A DNA stretch of 64,000 bases from Streptomyces sp. TRM68416 (GCF_014596915.1 NZ_JACVWU010000004.1:186001-250000), one strand, 5' to 3'; counted from the stretch's first letter, positions 8,577-17,478 are shown. The notes: a model not told the origin generated them from the letters alone. A program made the numbers and translations.

Positions 8577-9665
8577 ATGCAGGGGGAGGCGCACAGGAAG
8601 GACGAACCATCCGTGGCGAGCACGACCAAGGCACCCTCGCGCGAGCCCGAGCCCGAGCCCGAGCGGGAGCCCAAGCCCGAGCGGGAGCCCGAGCGCGAGC
8701 CCGAGCGGGAGGGCGGCCGCCACCTCGACTCCCCCCTCGCCCTCACCATGCTGCTGCTCCTGGCGGTCCTGCTGCAGAACCCCCTGCGCGGCGCCCTGTC
8801 CTCCCCGGTCATGCAGAACTGGACGACGGTGTTCGTCGCGGTGATGGTCCAGGCGCTGCCCTTCCTCGTGCTCGGCGTCCTGCTCTCCGCGGCCATCGCG
8901 GTGTTCGTCCCGCCGTCGTTCTTCGCCCGCGCCCTGCCCGCCCGCCCCGCCCTCGCGGTCCCGGTGGCCGGCGCGGCGGGCGTGGTACTGCCGGGCTGCG
9001 AGTGCGCGTCGGTGCCCGTCGCGGGCGCGCTGGTGCGCCGCGGGGTCACCCCGGCCGCGGCGCTGACCTTCCTGCTGTCGGCCCCGGCGGTCAACCCGAT
9101 CGTCCTGACGGCGACGGCGGTCGCCTTCCCCGGCAACCCGGAGATGGTCCTCGCCCGCCTGGTGGCGAGCCTGCTGGTGGCGTGCGCGATGGGCTGGCTG
9201 TGGCTGCGCCTGGGCCGCGCCGACTGGCTGCGCCCACCGGCCCGCTCGTCCTACGACGGCCAGGGCCGCGGCGCCGCCTTCTGGGGCTCGGTCCGGCACG
9301 ACGTGATGCACGCCGGCGGCTTCCTGGTGGTCGGCGCGATGGCGGCGGCGACACTGAAGGCGGTGGCGCCGGAGAGCTGGCTGCGCGAGCTGGCGGGCAA
9401 TCCGGTGCTGGCCGTGCTCGCCCTGGCCGTACTCGCCGTACTGCTGTCGCTCTGCTCGGAGGCGGACGCGTTCGTGGCCGCTTCGCTGACGCACTTCTCC
9501 CTCACGGCCCGGCTCACCTTCCTGGTGGTCGGACCGATGATCGACCTGAAGCTGTTCGCGATGCAGGCGGGCACGTTCGGCCGTTCCTTCGCCCTGCGCT
9601 TCGCGCCGGTCACCTTCGTGGTCGCCGTCGCGGTCTCGGCCGCCACCGGGGCGGTGCTGCTGTGA
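8577..9665 (+). CDS. UPF0718/DUF318-type permease
   Basis: Integral membrane protein, about 362 aa, with around eight predicted helices in two repeats. It carries the family signature LPGCECASVPVAGALVRRG and the second-half CSEADAFVA. A charged N-terminal tail of Glu-Pro-Arg repeats (REPEPEPERE, coded at about 8640-8710) precedes TM1. The start is uncertain: ATG 8577 is used here, but GTG 8613 with upstream GGAAGGA is equally good. The gene overlaps the TIGR03943 gene by GTGA; in Bacillus the equivalent pair (ycgR-ycgQ) belongs to the zinc-starvation regulon, so metal-linked transport is a reasonable inference. I found no Zur box here. Confidence 0.82.
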   Translation: MQGEAHRKDEPSVASTTKAPSREPEPEPEREPKPEREPEREPEREGGRHLDSPLALTMLLLLAVLLQNPLRGALSSPVMQNWTTVFVAVMVQALPFLVLGVLLSAAIAVFVPPSFFARALPARPALAVPVAGAAGVVLPGCECASVPVAGALVRRGVTPAAALTFLLSAPAVNPIVLTATAVAFPGNPEMVLARLVASLLVACAMGWLWLRLGRADWLRPPARSSYDGQGRGAAFWGSVRHDVMHAGGFLVVGAMAAATLKAVAPESWLRELAGNPVLAVLALAVLAVLLSLCSEADAFVAASLTHFSLTARLTFLVVGPMIDLKLFAMQAGTFGRSFALRFAPVTFVVAVAVSAATGAVLL

Positions 9666-10357
9666 ACCGCCACGCCCAGGCCGCGATCCTCTTCCTCCTC
9701 GGCGCGTCCCTGCTGCACGCGGGCACGACCGACCTGTACCTGCGCTACGTCAAGTCCGGCCTGCGCCCGCTGCTGCTGGCCTCGGCGGCGGTGCTGGTCG
9801 TGGCGGCGCTGGCGACGCTCTGGTACGAACGCCGGCGCCCCGACCCCGCCCACTCCCACCCCGAGCCCCGCGTCAGCTGGCTCCTGGTGCTGCCCCTCCT
9901 CGCCCTGATCCTGGTGGCCCCGCCGGCCCTCGGCTCCTACAGCGCCCTGCGCGCCGGAACGGCCCTGCAACAGCCGTACGCCTACGAGGACCTGCCCTCC
10001 GGCGACCCGGTCCGGATCGGCCTCGTCGACTACGCGGGCCGCGCGGTCTACGACCGGGGCCGTTCCCTGGAGGGCCGCCGGGTCGAGATCACCGGGTTCG
10101 TGGCGGTGGACCGCGCGGGCACCCCGTACCTGGTCCGGATGACCCTCAACTGCTGTGCCGCGGACGCCCAGCCGGTCAAGGTCGCCCTGACCGGCGAGGT
10201 CCCGCCGGTCCTCCGCCCCGACACCTGGCTGCGCGTCACCGGCACCTACACCCCCCGCCGCGTCAAGGACCCGGTCAACGGCGCCCCCATCCCGTTCCTG
10301 AAGGTCACGGAGGCCGCCCCGGCACCGGCGCCGCAGGATCCGTACGAGGAGAACTGA
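9662..10357 (+). CDS. TIGR03943 family putative permease subunit
   Basis: 231 aa, GTG at 9662 overlapping the permease stop. Three hydrophobic helices at the N-terminus (AAILFLLGASLLHAG, LLLASAAVLVVAALATLW, WLLVLPLLALILVAPPAL) precede a soluble domain with VEITGFVAVDRAGTPYLVRMTLNCCAADAQPV, the family core with paired Cys that may bind metal. It works with the upstream permease; substrate unknown. The C-terminal tail is Pro/Ala-rich. Confidence 0.85.
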   Translation: MNRHAQAAILFLLGASLLHAGTTDLYLRYVKSGLRPLLLASAAVLVVAALATLWYERRRPDPAHSHPEPRVSWLLVLPLLALILVAPPALGSYSALRAGTALQQPYAYEDLPSGDPVRIGLVDYAGRAVYDRGRSLEGRRVEITGFVAVDRAGTPYLVRMTLNCCAADAQPVKVALTGEVPPVLRPDTWLRVTGTYTPRRVKDPVNGAPIPFLKVTEAAPAPAPQDPYEEN

Positions 10358-10390
10358 CGTTCTTCCGGGCGGACTTATCTGCCGGCGGAC

Positions 10391-10603
10391 TTATTTGTCG
10401 GCGGCCTCGGCGAGGGTGTGCGCGACGAGCGCGTTCGCGTGGCCGTGCCCCAGTCCGTGCTCGGTCTTGAGCCAGGTGACGAGCTCCATGTGCTTGGTCA
10501 GCGGTGAGGAGCGGATGAGGTCCTTCCATTCGGCGATCGGACGGCCGTACTTCTTCTCGATCGACGGGAAGTAGCTCGCGGGGCCCTTCACGGTGGCGCT
10601 CAT
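10391..10603 (-). CDS. DUF4287 domain protein
   Basis: 70 aa. The sequence MSATVKGPASYFPSIEKKYG and the core WKDLIRS...HMELVTWLKTEHGLGHGHANALVAHTLAE match DUF4287, a small helical domain with a helix-hairpin-like GHGHANALVAH segment. Function unknown. The upstream region contains a 7-bp tandem repeat (10641-10675). Confidence 0.85.
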   Translation of the reverse strand: MSATVKGPASYFPSIEKKYGRPIAEWKDLIRSSPLTKHMELVTWLKTEHGLGHGHANALVAHTLAEAADK

Positions 10604-10640
10604 GCCAATGATCTCCTGCCTGCGTCGGCGACGGTGTCGT

Positions 10641-10675
10641 ACTCGCTACTCGTAACTCGTAACTCGTAACTCGTA
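10641..10675. repeat. 7-bp tandem repeat
   Basis: ACTCGCT once then ACTCGTA four times in perfect register, 38 bp upstream of the DUF4287 start. Such a short tandem array in a promoter region could vary by slippage. No inverted symmetry that would mark a simple operator. Confidence 0.8.
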
Positions 10676-10712
10676 GAAGAGACCGACGGGCCGCGCGGAA
10701 ATCATCGGCCGA

Positions 10713-10748
10713 CGGCCCGGGAATCGCGCGAACGCGGAACCCGGGCCG
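10713..10748 (-). terminator. Hairpin after DUF305 gene
   Basis: CGGCCCGGG (10713-10721) pairs perfectly with CCCGGGCCG (10740-10748); the loop holds a further CGCG/CGCG pair. It lies 14 bp beyond the DUF305 stop, so it is the likely terminator of the leftward DUF6153-DUF305 transcript. Confidence 0.65.
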
Positions 10749-10762
10749 CCCACCGACTGCCG

Positions 10763-11422
10763 TCAGCCCTTGCCGAGGAGCTTGTTCATCTCCTCGATCT
10801 CGGCGTTCTGCACGGTGATGATGTCGCCCGCCAGCTTCTTGGCGGGCCCGTACTGGCCCTTCTCCTGCTCGGTCGTGGCCATCTCCACGGCGCCTTCGTG
10901 GTGCTCGACCATCATGGTCAGGAACATGGTGTCGAAGCCCTTGCCGGACGCCGCCATGAGCTTGTCCATGTCCTTGGCGTCCATCATCCCGGGCATGCCG
11001 GAGGAGTCGCCGCCGTGCCCGCCGGAGTGGTCCATGCCGGGCATGCCGGACGGCACGTCCTCACCCCAGGACTCCAGCCACCCGGACATGGTCTCGATCT
11101 CCGGGTCCTGGGCCTTCTCGATCCGCGAGGCGAGGTCCTCGACCTCCGCGGAGGACGCCCGGCCCTTGGCCATCTTCGCCATCTGAACGGCCTGCTGGTG
11201 GTGCGGGATCATGTCCTGCGCGAAGGACACGTCCTGATCGTTGTGGGCACCGGCGGTTGCTTCGCTGTCGGCCTTGTCGGCCTTGTCGGTCGCCGAGGCC
11301 GACGTACCGGAGCCGGTGCCGGAGCCGCCGTCCTCACTGCCGCACGCGGCGAGGAGGAAGGCGGCGGCGAGCGCCGTCGCGCCGAGCGCGGCACGGCGGA
11401 CGAGGGAACGGGTGCTGGTCAT
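10763..11422 (-). CDS. DUF305 lipoprotein
   Basis: 219 aa. Signal peptide with lipobox (AAFLLAAC, mature Cys27), so anchored to the outer face of the membrane. After a Ser/Gly/Asp linker come two ferritin-like helical repeats with the DUF305 signatures DVSFAQDMIPHHQQAVQMA and MVEHHEGAVEMA. The His/Met-rich helix faces, and the extra GMPGMDHSGGHGG segment, suggest metal (copper) binding, as in other DUF305 proteins near copper genes. Lies 75 bp after the DUF6153 gene on the same strand, a common actinobacterial pair. Confidence 0.9.
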   Translation of the reverse strand: MTSTRSLVRRAALGATALAAAFLLAACGSEDGGSGTGSGTSASATDKADKADSEATAGAHNDQDVSFAQDMIPHHQQAVQMAKMAKGRASSAEVEDLASRIEKAQDPEIETMSGWLESWGEDVPSGMPGMDHSGGHGGDSSGMPGMMDAKDMDKLMAASGKGFDTMFLTMMVEHHEGAVEMATTEQEKGQYGPAKKLAGDIITVQNAEIEEMNKLLGKG

Positions 11423-11497
11423 GCTGGTACTCCTGCGGTGTACGAGGGATGTGCTGAGACATGACTGAGGGCCGTACGACGACGGCTCGGCCTTGTC

Positions 11498-11956
11498 CTA
11501 GATCCGCAGGAGTTGCAGTTCGGCGAGGGTGGGCGGCGCGCGCCCCTCCCCGGAGGCGCCGCGGGCAGCGAGCCCGCGCTCGGCACGCGAGACCGGGCCG
11601 ACCGGGTCGGCCACCAGCGCGGGAAGCACCGGCCCCGCGCCCACGGCACCGGAGACGCAGGTCGCGTCGGCGTGCTGGGTGTGGCCGCCGGTGCCGGTGT
11701 CGCTGTGACAGACGTACTCGTCGTGCGCGGCGGGGGCACCGTGGTCGCCGTGCCCGCTGCCGTCGGCGTGTGCCATCGGCGCGGCCGTGTGCGCCGAAGC
11801 GGCGGAGTGGTGACCGCCGGCCGCCACGGCGTTCCCCGGCGCGAGCGCGTGCATGCCGAAAAGCCCGGCGAGCAGCCCGAGCACCAGCAACGCACGCCAC
11901 CACCCGAGGGGCGAGGGCGCACGGCGGAGCTGTGCGGGGGCTGTCACGGTCCTCAT
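11498..11956 (-). CDS. DUF6153 family His-rich membrane protein
   Basis: 152 aa. One N-terminal membrane segment (WWRALLVLGLLAGLFGMHAL) followed by an exported tail full of His (GGHHSAASAHTAAPMAHADG, HGDHGAPAAHDEYVCH) and two Cys. DUF6153 proteins commonly sit next to DUF305 genes in Streptomyces. Extracellular metal capture is inferred from composition and context; no enzymatic motif is visible. Confidence 0.8.
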   Translation of the reverse strand: MRTVTAPAQLRRAPSPLGWWRALLVLGLLAGLFGMHALAPGNAVAAGGHHSAASAHTAAPMAHADGSGHGDHGAPAAHDEYVCHSDTGTGGHTQHADATCVSGAVGAGPVLPALVADPVGPVSRAERGLAARGASGEGRAPPTLAELQLLRI

Positions 11957-12033
11957 GCTACGGAAGACACGCGGCGGGGGTGGCGCGGACCCGCACTTCG
12001 GGTGGACACGGGGGCGGGGGGGCCGGGGCCGGG

Positions 12034-12181
12034 GGGACGTACGTCGGGGTGGGACGTATGTCGGGGTGCGCTGTCCCCTCCGGGGGCCGCTGCGGCCGGG
12101 TGCGTTCCGGCCGGGACTCCGTCACGCCCGGCTGGCCAGGACTCAGTCGCGCCCGCCTGGCCAGGACTCCGTCCCCCCGGC
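12034..12181. repeat. Two families of direct repeats in the DUF6153-CHAT gap
   Basis: A 17-bp unit GGGACGTACGTCGGGGT is repeated in tandem (12034-12050, 12051-12067; one difference). A 25-bp unit beginning GACTCCGTCACGCCCGGC follows at 12115-12139, 12140-12164 and as a partial copy at 12165-12181. They fill most of the 519-bp gap between the two divergent genes, directly before the flavoprotein remnant. Confidence 0.75.
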
Positions 12182-12300
12182 GCCGCCGCCCGCTTTGTCG
12201 AGCGCGGCCTGGAACCACTGGCGCCGGAGGCCGGTCCCGCCGCCACGGCCCTACGCGCCTGGTCGCACGTCCGCCTGTTCTCCCCCTGGGCCGAGCACTA
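12182..12300 (+). pseudogene. Remnant of a flavoprotein (NAD(P)/FAD-binding) gene
   Basis: In one plus-strand frame the segment translates AAARFVERGLEPLAPEAGP then AWSHVRLFSPWAEHY. This matches the beta-alpha-beta after the GxGxxG loop and the GHVRLFSPW segment found together in actinobacterial FAD-dependent oxidoreductases of the ArsO/flavin monooxygenase kind. There is no GxGxxG start before it and nothing recognisable after it, so about 38 codons survive of a roughly 400-codon gene. Confidence 0.6.
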
Positions 12301-12475
12301 CCTCCAGTTTCCGCCGACGCCGACCGCGAGGAAGCGCCGAGCGGTGACCGGTTGCCCATGTCGCTGAGGTGAGTCCGGCGGCTTCGGTACGCGAGCACCG
12401 GTGACCGTCAGGAGACGGCGGCAGGTCGTCCGGGCGACTTCACTACGATGGCACCTCCGGAGGACGGGGGGACTC

Positions 12476-15400
12476 GTGGAGGACGAGCGCGTTGGTGAGC
12501 TGGCCGCTCGGGTGGCGGAGTTCAGCAACGGCGGGGACCCGCGGAGTGTGCTTGAGGACGACGCCGCGGCCGTCGCGGCAGACCTCTTCGCAACAGTGGG
12601 CGGGCGGGGCCCGGAAGCGGCCGACCCCGACGTGCTGCACACCGTCGCGGCGTTCTACTGGGCCCGCTCCCTGGCGCGGCGGAGCGAGGACCTCGGCGCT
12701 CGGGACCTGGAGACGGCGATCGGTGTGTTCGGCCTGCTCTACCTGGTCGACCACCGACGAGTGCCGCGTGCGCTGTGGCCCCGGCTCACGGCCGAGACCG
12801 GGTACGACCCGTGGAGCGATCCGCTGGACCATGCCGCGGATCTGCTCGTCGACTACGAGGAGAAGGGCGACTCTGCCGCCCTCGGCCGGGCCCTCGGCCT
12901 GATCGGTACCGTCACCGACAGCGCCGACAGCGCCGACAACGCGTACCGGGACACACTGCACGGGCTGGCGCTCACCCACCGCGCGGCGGTACCCGATCGA
13001 CCCGCGGTGGAACGAAGAGCCGACGCGGACGCCGCGGTGGAGCTGCTGGGCCACGTCGCCGCTCTCCAGGAGCCGTCCGCCGAACGGCGTGCGAGCCGTC
13101 TGTCGTCCCTCGGCGACGCGCTCGTACGGCGCTTCGAGATCGGGGGGAACGCCGAGGACCTCACCCTTGCCGAGGGCGCCTACCGGAACGCGGTCGCCGA
13201 CGCCGCCGTAGGCACTGCCGCGTATGCGCGAGCGGCGGCCGGTCTCGGTGCGACGCTCGGCCGTCGCGCCGCATCGGCGTCGTCGTCGACGGCGGGCGAC
13301 GACGGCAGTGTCGTAGCGGTGCTGCGGGAGGCGGTCGAGTGGCTGCGCTGCGCGGTCGACCTGGCGCGGGGTGCGGGGCGCCGGGCGCGCCTGGCCGATC
13401 TGAGCAGGGTCATGGGACTCCTCCTTGAGCGGATGCCCCGCGCCGACAGGACCGATGGGCTTCCGTCGGCCGGTCAGCCGCCCTCCGTGGCCGACGGAGA
13501 CGGGGCGTGCCGTCCGGACGCGGCCGCGGTGAGGCGCCAGGCCGCCGCTTTGACCGATCTCGCGCGGCAGGTGTCGTCGCGGATCGTGACCGAGAGCGAG
13601 GCCGTACGCAGAGTGAGGGAGCGGTCCTTCGAACTTTCGGAGGCCGCCGTGGACTCTGTGGTGTTCGGAGCACTGCGCCTGGTGCGCGAGGGCATGCCGG
13701 GCGACGCGGTGCCGGCGCTCACCCTCGCGCTGGAGGCCGCGAGGTCCCGATGGGGTACGGGACAGGGGACGCCGTGGTGGTGGGCGGCCGACGCCTATGT
13801 CGAAGCGGGGCGGCTTGCGTTGATCGAGGCGGCCGACGGCCGACTCTTTCGCCGTGCCTGTGCCGTGGCCGACGAGCAGATCTCCGTTCTGCGCCACCAT
13901 GACCGGGCCGAAGACGTGGCCGAACTCGCGGAGACGCTGTTCGCGGCGGGACTGCTGCGTCTCAGCCCCTACGTGGGGCAGATGTCGGGCCTCACCTTCG
14001 AGTCGGCCCACGACCTGTGGCGTGACCGCCAGGCCCGCCACCGCTCGGTCCACCCCGACGACTCCCTTCCCTCCGATCCCCCCGACACCGCCGAGATGCC
14101 TTCCCCGCAGGCCGCGGCCGAGGAGGCGCTGACCTATCTGCGCGAGGCCGCTGACCTGTCGCGCGGTCACAACCGGGGGCGGGTCCTCAAAGCGCTCGCC
14201 GAGACGCTGTCCCTGGCCGCCGGCCTCGCGCAGGAGTCGCGCGACGAGGAGATCCGGATTGTCGTCCGTGAGGCGTTCGACCTGTTGGACCCGACCCGCG
14301 ATCCCCTCGCTCACTTGTACCTGCTGAGAGTCCTGCGGTTCCTGGGCGAGCTCTCGTTGCCCGACGACCTTCGGGACGTGTTGCCCCTGCCACTGAGTGC
14401 CGTCCGGGAACAACTGGGGGCACAGGAGGCCGCGAGCGTCTTCGCCGAGGCGCTCACGCTCGCCGAGGAGGCCCGGCGACCCGATCTGGAGTTCCGGCTG
14501 ATCGAGGCGGCCGACCGCGCACTGCCGGAGCTGCCCGGGGACACCTACCGCCGACGCCGATGGGCCAGTGAGGTGCACTGCCTGGCAGAGAACCGGCTGC
14601 GGTGTACGGCGGGGCCGATCCGGGTGGCGGAGGCCGCCGACCGGCTTCGTACCCGCGCCGAAGACGAGGACTGGCCTCCCCAGGCGCTTGCGGCGACGCT
14701 CATCCACCTCGCCGCGCACGCCCGGGGCAACGCAGAGGAGCACATCGGCCGAGCGCTGCTGGCGCAGGCCTGGGAACTGGCTCCGGAACTGGGCCGTCGA
14801 TGCGGCCCCGCGCTGCGCTACCTGGACGGTGTGCTCTCCTACGACCTGGCGCTGCGCGCTTCGGAGGCGGGACAAGAGGCCCCGGCTGTACGCCACTTCG
14901 TCGACGCGCTCGCCGCGTACGCCTCGTGCGGTCAGATCGACCTGGCATTGAACAGCCTCGACGCCGCCTTGCGCAGCGCACTGGCGGCCGACGGCACCGA
15001 CGCCGACATGGCTGTGGCGGCGTTGGTCCCGGCCTCCGTGTGGCTGAGGGGTGGCGTCGACGAGGTCATCGGCTGGAAGCTGCGGGATCTCTACCAGCAG
15101 CTGGTCCTCAAACTGAGCGGCCCCACCCTCTCTCACGGCCTGATGCTGGCCATTCACCAGGCCGCCAAGGGCATCGACTTCACGGCCGTCGCAGAGCGGC
15201 CCGGCCCGTTCACACCGTCCGCGAGACTGTCGCAGTTCCTCACCCGCACCAGCGCGCAGGAGCGCCGGCTGTCCGCGCCGCTGAGCGAACCGGAGTTGCC
15301 GAGCGCCGAGGACGCCATGCTGTTCTACGCGGGCACCGGCGAGTCCGAAATCGACGGTGGTGCCGAAGCGGAACACCGCAATACGCAGCGCGTCGCGGAA

Positions 15401-16639
15401 CGTTGGATCAGCCAGGAACTCCTCGCCACCGGCTCGCTGGACCGCATACCGGTGATGTTCCCCGACGAGGTGCAGACGCTGCTGCCCGAGGACACGGTGC
15501 TGCTGTCGCTGTATCTCGGTCATGCCCGTCGGGACGGCTCCGCGACTCCGGTGACTTCTCTTTCCGGCCTGGCGGTCACCCGCGAAGACACGGAGCACCA
15601 CACCGTGCTCCTGCCGAACTTCGAAGCCGGGCTGATTCGCTTCACGCGCGCGACACACAGGGTTTCCGCCCACCCGGTGGCATTTCACGTCGCGGACCTG
15701 CGCCACGCCGTCGTCGCGGACCCGTTGCACAGGCTCGTCAGCCGTGAGGCACACAGACAGCTCCGGGAGGACAGCGACCCGTATCTGGCGGGCTTCGCCG
15801 CTTCCATGGACCGCTGGCGCTCCCTGGGCAAGCGGCATGTCTGCGTCTGGCCCAACGGCCCCCTCCACTACGTCCCTTACCACCTGCTGGAGGTCAACGG
15901 CCGTCCCCTCGCCGAGGACTGGACCGTCACACAAGTACCGAGCCTGGGCCTTCTCCGTGCGCCCGCGACCGGCGGCCCCCACCGCTCACGCAGGCGTGGG
16001 CTCGTCGCCTTCGCCTCCGCGGGCGGGGGCGTCGCGCACGGCCTGCTCGCGCAGGACGACCTGGAAGTACACGCGGCACAGGTCGCCGCGGCGATGGGCG
16101 GTCAGGCGGTGCTGGGGGACAAGGCGACACCTCGGCGACTGCTCGACGAACTCGCCGACGCCCGGTACGTCCACATCGCCGCCCATGGGGCGCACAACGA
16201 GTGGGCGTCGTGGTACCAGTGCCTGTTCCTCTCACCGGATTCGGACAACGACGGCCGCCTTTTCGCCCATGATGTTCTCCGCACCGACCTGAGAGGCGTC
16301 GAACTCGTGACGATGAGCTCCTGCGAGTCCGCCCTGGGGCGCTTCGACGCCAACGACAACCTGCGTGGTCTGCCCGCCGCGTTCCTGTCCGCCGGGGCCT
16401 CGGCCGTCATCGGGTGCCTGTGGCCGGTCCACCCCCAAGTGGCCACGGAGTTCTTCGGCTCGCTGTACGAGCACCTCGCGCGTACAGCGGACCGGCGAGC
16501 CGCCTTTCGCGCCGCGCAGTTGGCTGTGCGCGCCCGCCATCCGGCGTTCCGTGACTGGGGCTCGTTCTGCTTCATCGGCGACTGGCGCGACCGGCGCGAC
16601 CGGCGCCCTTCGGACGCGAACAACGGAGTTCCCTCGTGA
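12476..16639 (+). CDS. Large helical-repeat protein with C-terminal CHAT protease domain
   Basis: 1387 aa. Residues about 1-950 are Leu/Ala-rich helical repeats of the TPR type (for example AYRNAVADAAVGTAAYARAA, EEALTYLREAADLSRGHNRG). The C-terminal third is a caspase-like CHAT domain. Catalytic His1237 lies in YVHIAAHGAH and Cys1283 in VTMSSCESALG; the downstream DNLRGLPAAFLSAGASAVIG and LWPVHP segments are the usual CHAT core. The GTG at 12476 has GGAGG 12 nt upstream; the frame is open 25 codons further. A GTGA overlap couples it to the 237-aa partner. CHAT proteases often serve in conflict or cell-death systems activated by a sensor domain; here the sensor would be the repeat region. Substrate unknown. 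Confidence 0.9.
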   Translation: MEDERVGELAARVAEFSNGGDPRSVLEDDAAAVAADLFATVGGRGPEAADPDVLHTVAAFYWARSLARRSEDLGARDLETAIGVFGLLYLVDHRRVPRALWPRLTAETGYDPWSDPLDHAADLLVDYEEKGDSAALGRALGLIGTVTDSADSADNAYRDTLHGLALTHRAAVPDRPAVERRADADAAVELLGHVAALQEPSAERRASRLSSLGDALVRRFEIGGNAEDLTLAEGAYRNAVADAAVGTAAYARAAAGLGATLGRRAASASSSTAGDDGSVVAVLREAVEWLRCAVDLARGAGRRARLADLSRVMGLLLERMPRADRTDGLPSAGQPPSVADGDGACRPDAAAVRRQAAALTDLARQVSSRIVTESEAVRRVRERSFELSEAAVDSVVFGALRLVREGMPGDAVPALTLALEAARSRWGTGQGTPWWWAADAYVEAGRLALIEAADGRLFRRACAVADEQISVLRHHDRAEDVAELAETLFAAGLLRLSPYVGQMSGLTFESAHDLWRDRQARHRSVHPDDSLPSDPPDTAEMPSPQAAAEEALTYLREAADLSRGHNRGRVLKALAETLSLAAGLAQESRDEEIRIVVREAFDLLDPTRDPLAHLYLLRVLRFLGELSLPDDLRDVLPLPLSAVREQLGAQEAASVFAEALTLAEEARRPDLEFRLIEAADRALPELPGDTYRRRRWASEVHCLAENRLRCTAGPIRVAEAADRLRTRAEDEDWPPQALAATLIHLAAHARGNAEEHIGRALLAQAWELAPELGRRCGPALRYLDGVLSYDLALRASEAGQEAPAVRHFVDALAAYASCGQIDLALNSLDAALRSALAADGTDADMAVAALVPASVWLRGGVDEVIGWKLRDLYQQLVLKLSGPTLSHGLMLAIHQAAKGIDFTAVAERPGPFTPSARLSQFLTRTSAQERRLSAPLSEPELPSAEDAMLFYAGTGESEIDGGAEAEHRNTQRVAERWISQELLATGSLDRIPVMFPDEVQTLLPEDTVLLSLYLGHARRDGSATPVTSLSGLAVTREDTEHHTVLLPNFEAGLIRFTRATHRVSAHPVAFHVADLRHAVVADPLHRLVSREAHRQLREDSDPYLAGFAASMDRWRSLGKRHVCVWPNGPLHYVPYHLLEVNGRPLAEDWTVTQVPSLGLLRAPATGGPHRSRRRGLVAFASAGGGVAHGLLAQDDLEVHAAQVAAAMGGQAVLGDKATPRRLLDELADARYVHIAAHGAHNEWASWYQCLFLSPDSDNDGRLFAHDVLRTDLRGVELVTMSSCESALGRFDANDNLRGLPAAFLSAGASAVIGCLWPVHPQVATEFFGSLYEHLARTADRRAAFRAAQLAVRARHPAFRDWGSFCFIGDWRDRRDRRPSDANNGVPS

Positions 16640-17349
16640 CCCGACTCGAACTGCCTCCGACGCAGCTCCACGAGATCGACCTGGTGGAGGTCCCCAGGCT
16701 GCAGTCACCCGCCCCTCAGCACCGCGTCGAAGGGCGGGTGTCGCTCAGCACCGCCGTCGTCCACCCCCTGACGCCGGAAGAGGCAGCCGCGGGCGACGCG
16801 GAGTGGCTCGGCTTCCTGACGGCCGAGGCATCGCACAGCGACTACCTCCTTCTCAGCCTGACGTGCGCCTTCCGCCCGCCCGCAAACGGCGCACCCTTCG
16901 CCGACGCCGCCCTCGGCGTCCTCCTGGAATCCCCCGACGAGCCGGCCGATCGACAGCCCATCGCCTGGTCGATCTCCCCCAAGAAGCGCTCCCACCCCGT
17001 GGAACGGGCGACCACCGTCACACTCAGCGCCAAGCTCGCGATCGTCGAGTCCAGCCTGGAACTCACCCCCGGACAAGGCCGGGAGGACCTCTTCGTCATC
17101 GGCATGGGCGAAAGAGACAGCGACCCCGAATGGCGCATGCAGGCGACCCGCCGGCACCCCTTGATCGGCGACGAGACCTTCACCCTGATCGTAAAGGCCG
17201 CCGCCGGAGCCCCGGTCCACGCCCGCGTAACACTCGCAGCCACCATCAAACACCGCCGCTTCGGCCTGATCCCCTACCGCGCAGACCTCCCCACAGCCCT
17301 ACGCACCATCAACCTGCGCCACCACCCCACCCGTCAGAACGATGCCTGA
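16636..17349 (+). CDS. Partner protein of the CHAT protease, unknown
   Basis: 237 aa; I do not recognise the family. GTG at 16636 overlaps the CHAT stop, so the two are translated together. Composition suggests mostly beta strands (VEGRVSLSTAVVHPL, DYLLLSLTCAF, TTVTLSAKLAIVESSLEL, ETFTLIVKAAAGAPVHARV) with no signal peptide or membrane helix and a single Cys. It could be the protease substrate/effector, an inhibitor or an adaptor; sequence alone does not decide. The stop is followed at about 130 bp by a 14-bp-stem terminator. Confidence 0.8.
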   Translation: MTRLELPPTQLHEIDLVEVPRLQSPAPQHRVEGRVSLSTAVVHPLTPEEAAAGDAEWLGFLTAEASHSDYLLLSLTCAFRPPANGAPFADAALGVLLESPDEPADRQPIAWSISPKKRSHPVERATTVTLSAKLAIVESSLELTPGQGREDLFVIGMGERDSDPEWRMQATRRHPLIGDETFTLIVKAAAGAPVHARVTLAATIKHRRFGLIPYRADLPTALRTINLRHHPTRQNDA

Positions 17350-17478
17350 CCGGCCTGCGGCACCCACCACCACCCGCCAACACGCCCCCAACAACCGCCC
17401 TCCCCAGCCCCCACCCCCGGGACCCCGCCCAAGCCCCTCTCAGGGCCTCCCCCCTCCACGATCACCAAAGAACACGAC

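Noticed and set aside
8502..8612. Zur box before the permease/TIGR03943 pair
   Set aside because: The Bacillus homologues are zinc-regulated, but no TGAAAATGATTTTCA-like sequence is visible upstream.
16636..17349. CHAT partner called as a bacterial gasdermin
   Set aside because: Size and position fit, but I see no N-terminal cysteine for lipidation and no recognisable gasdermin sequence; left as unknown.
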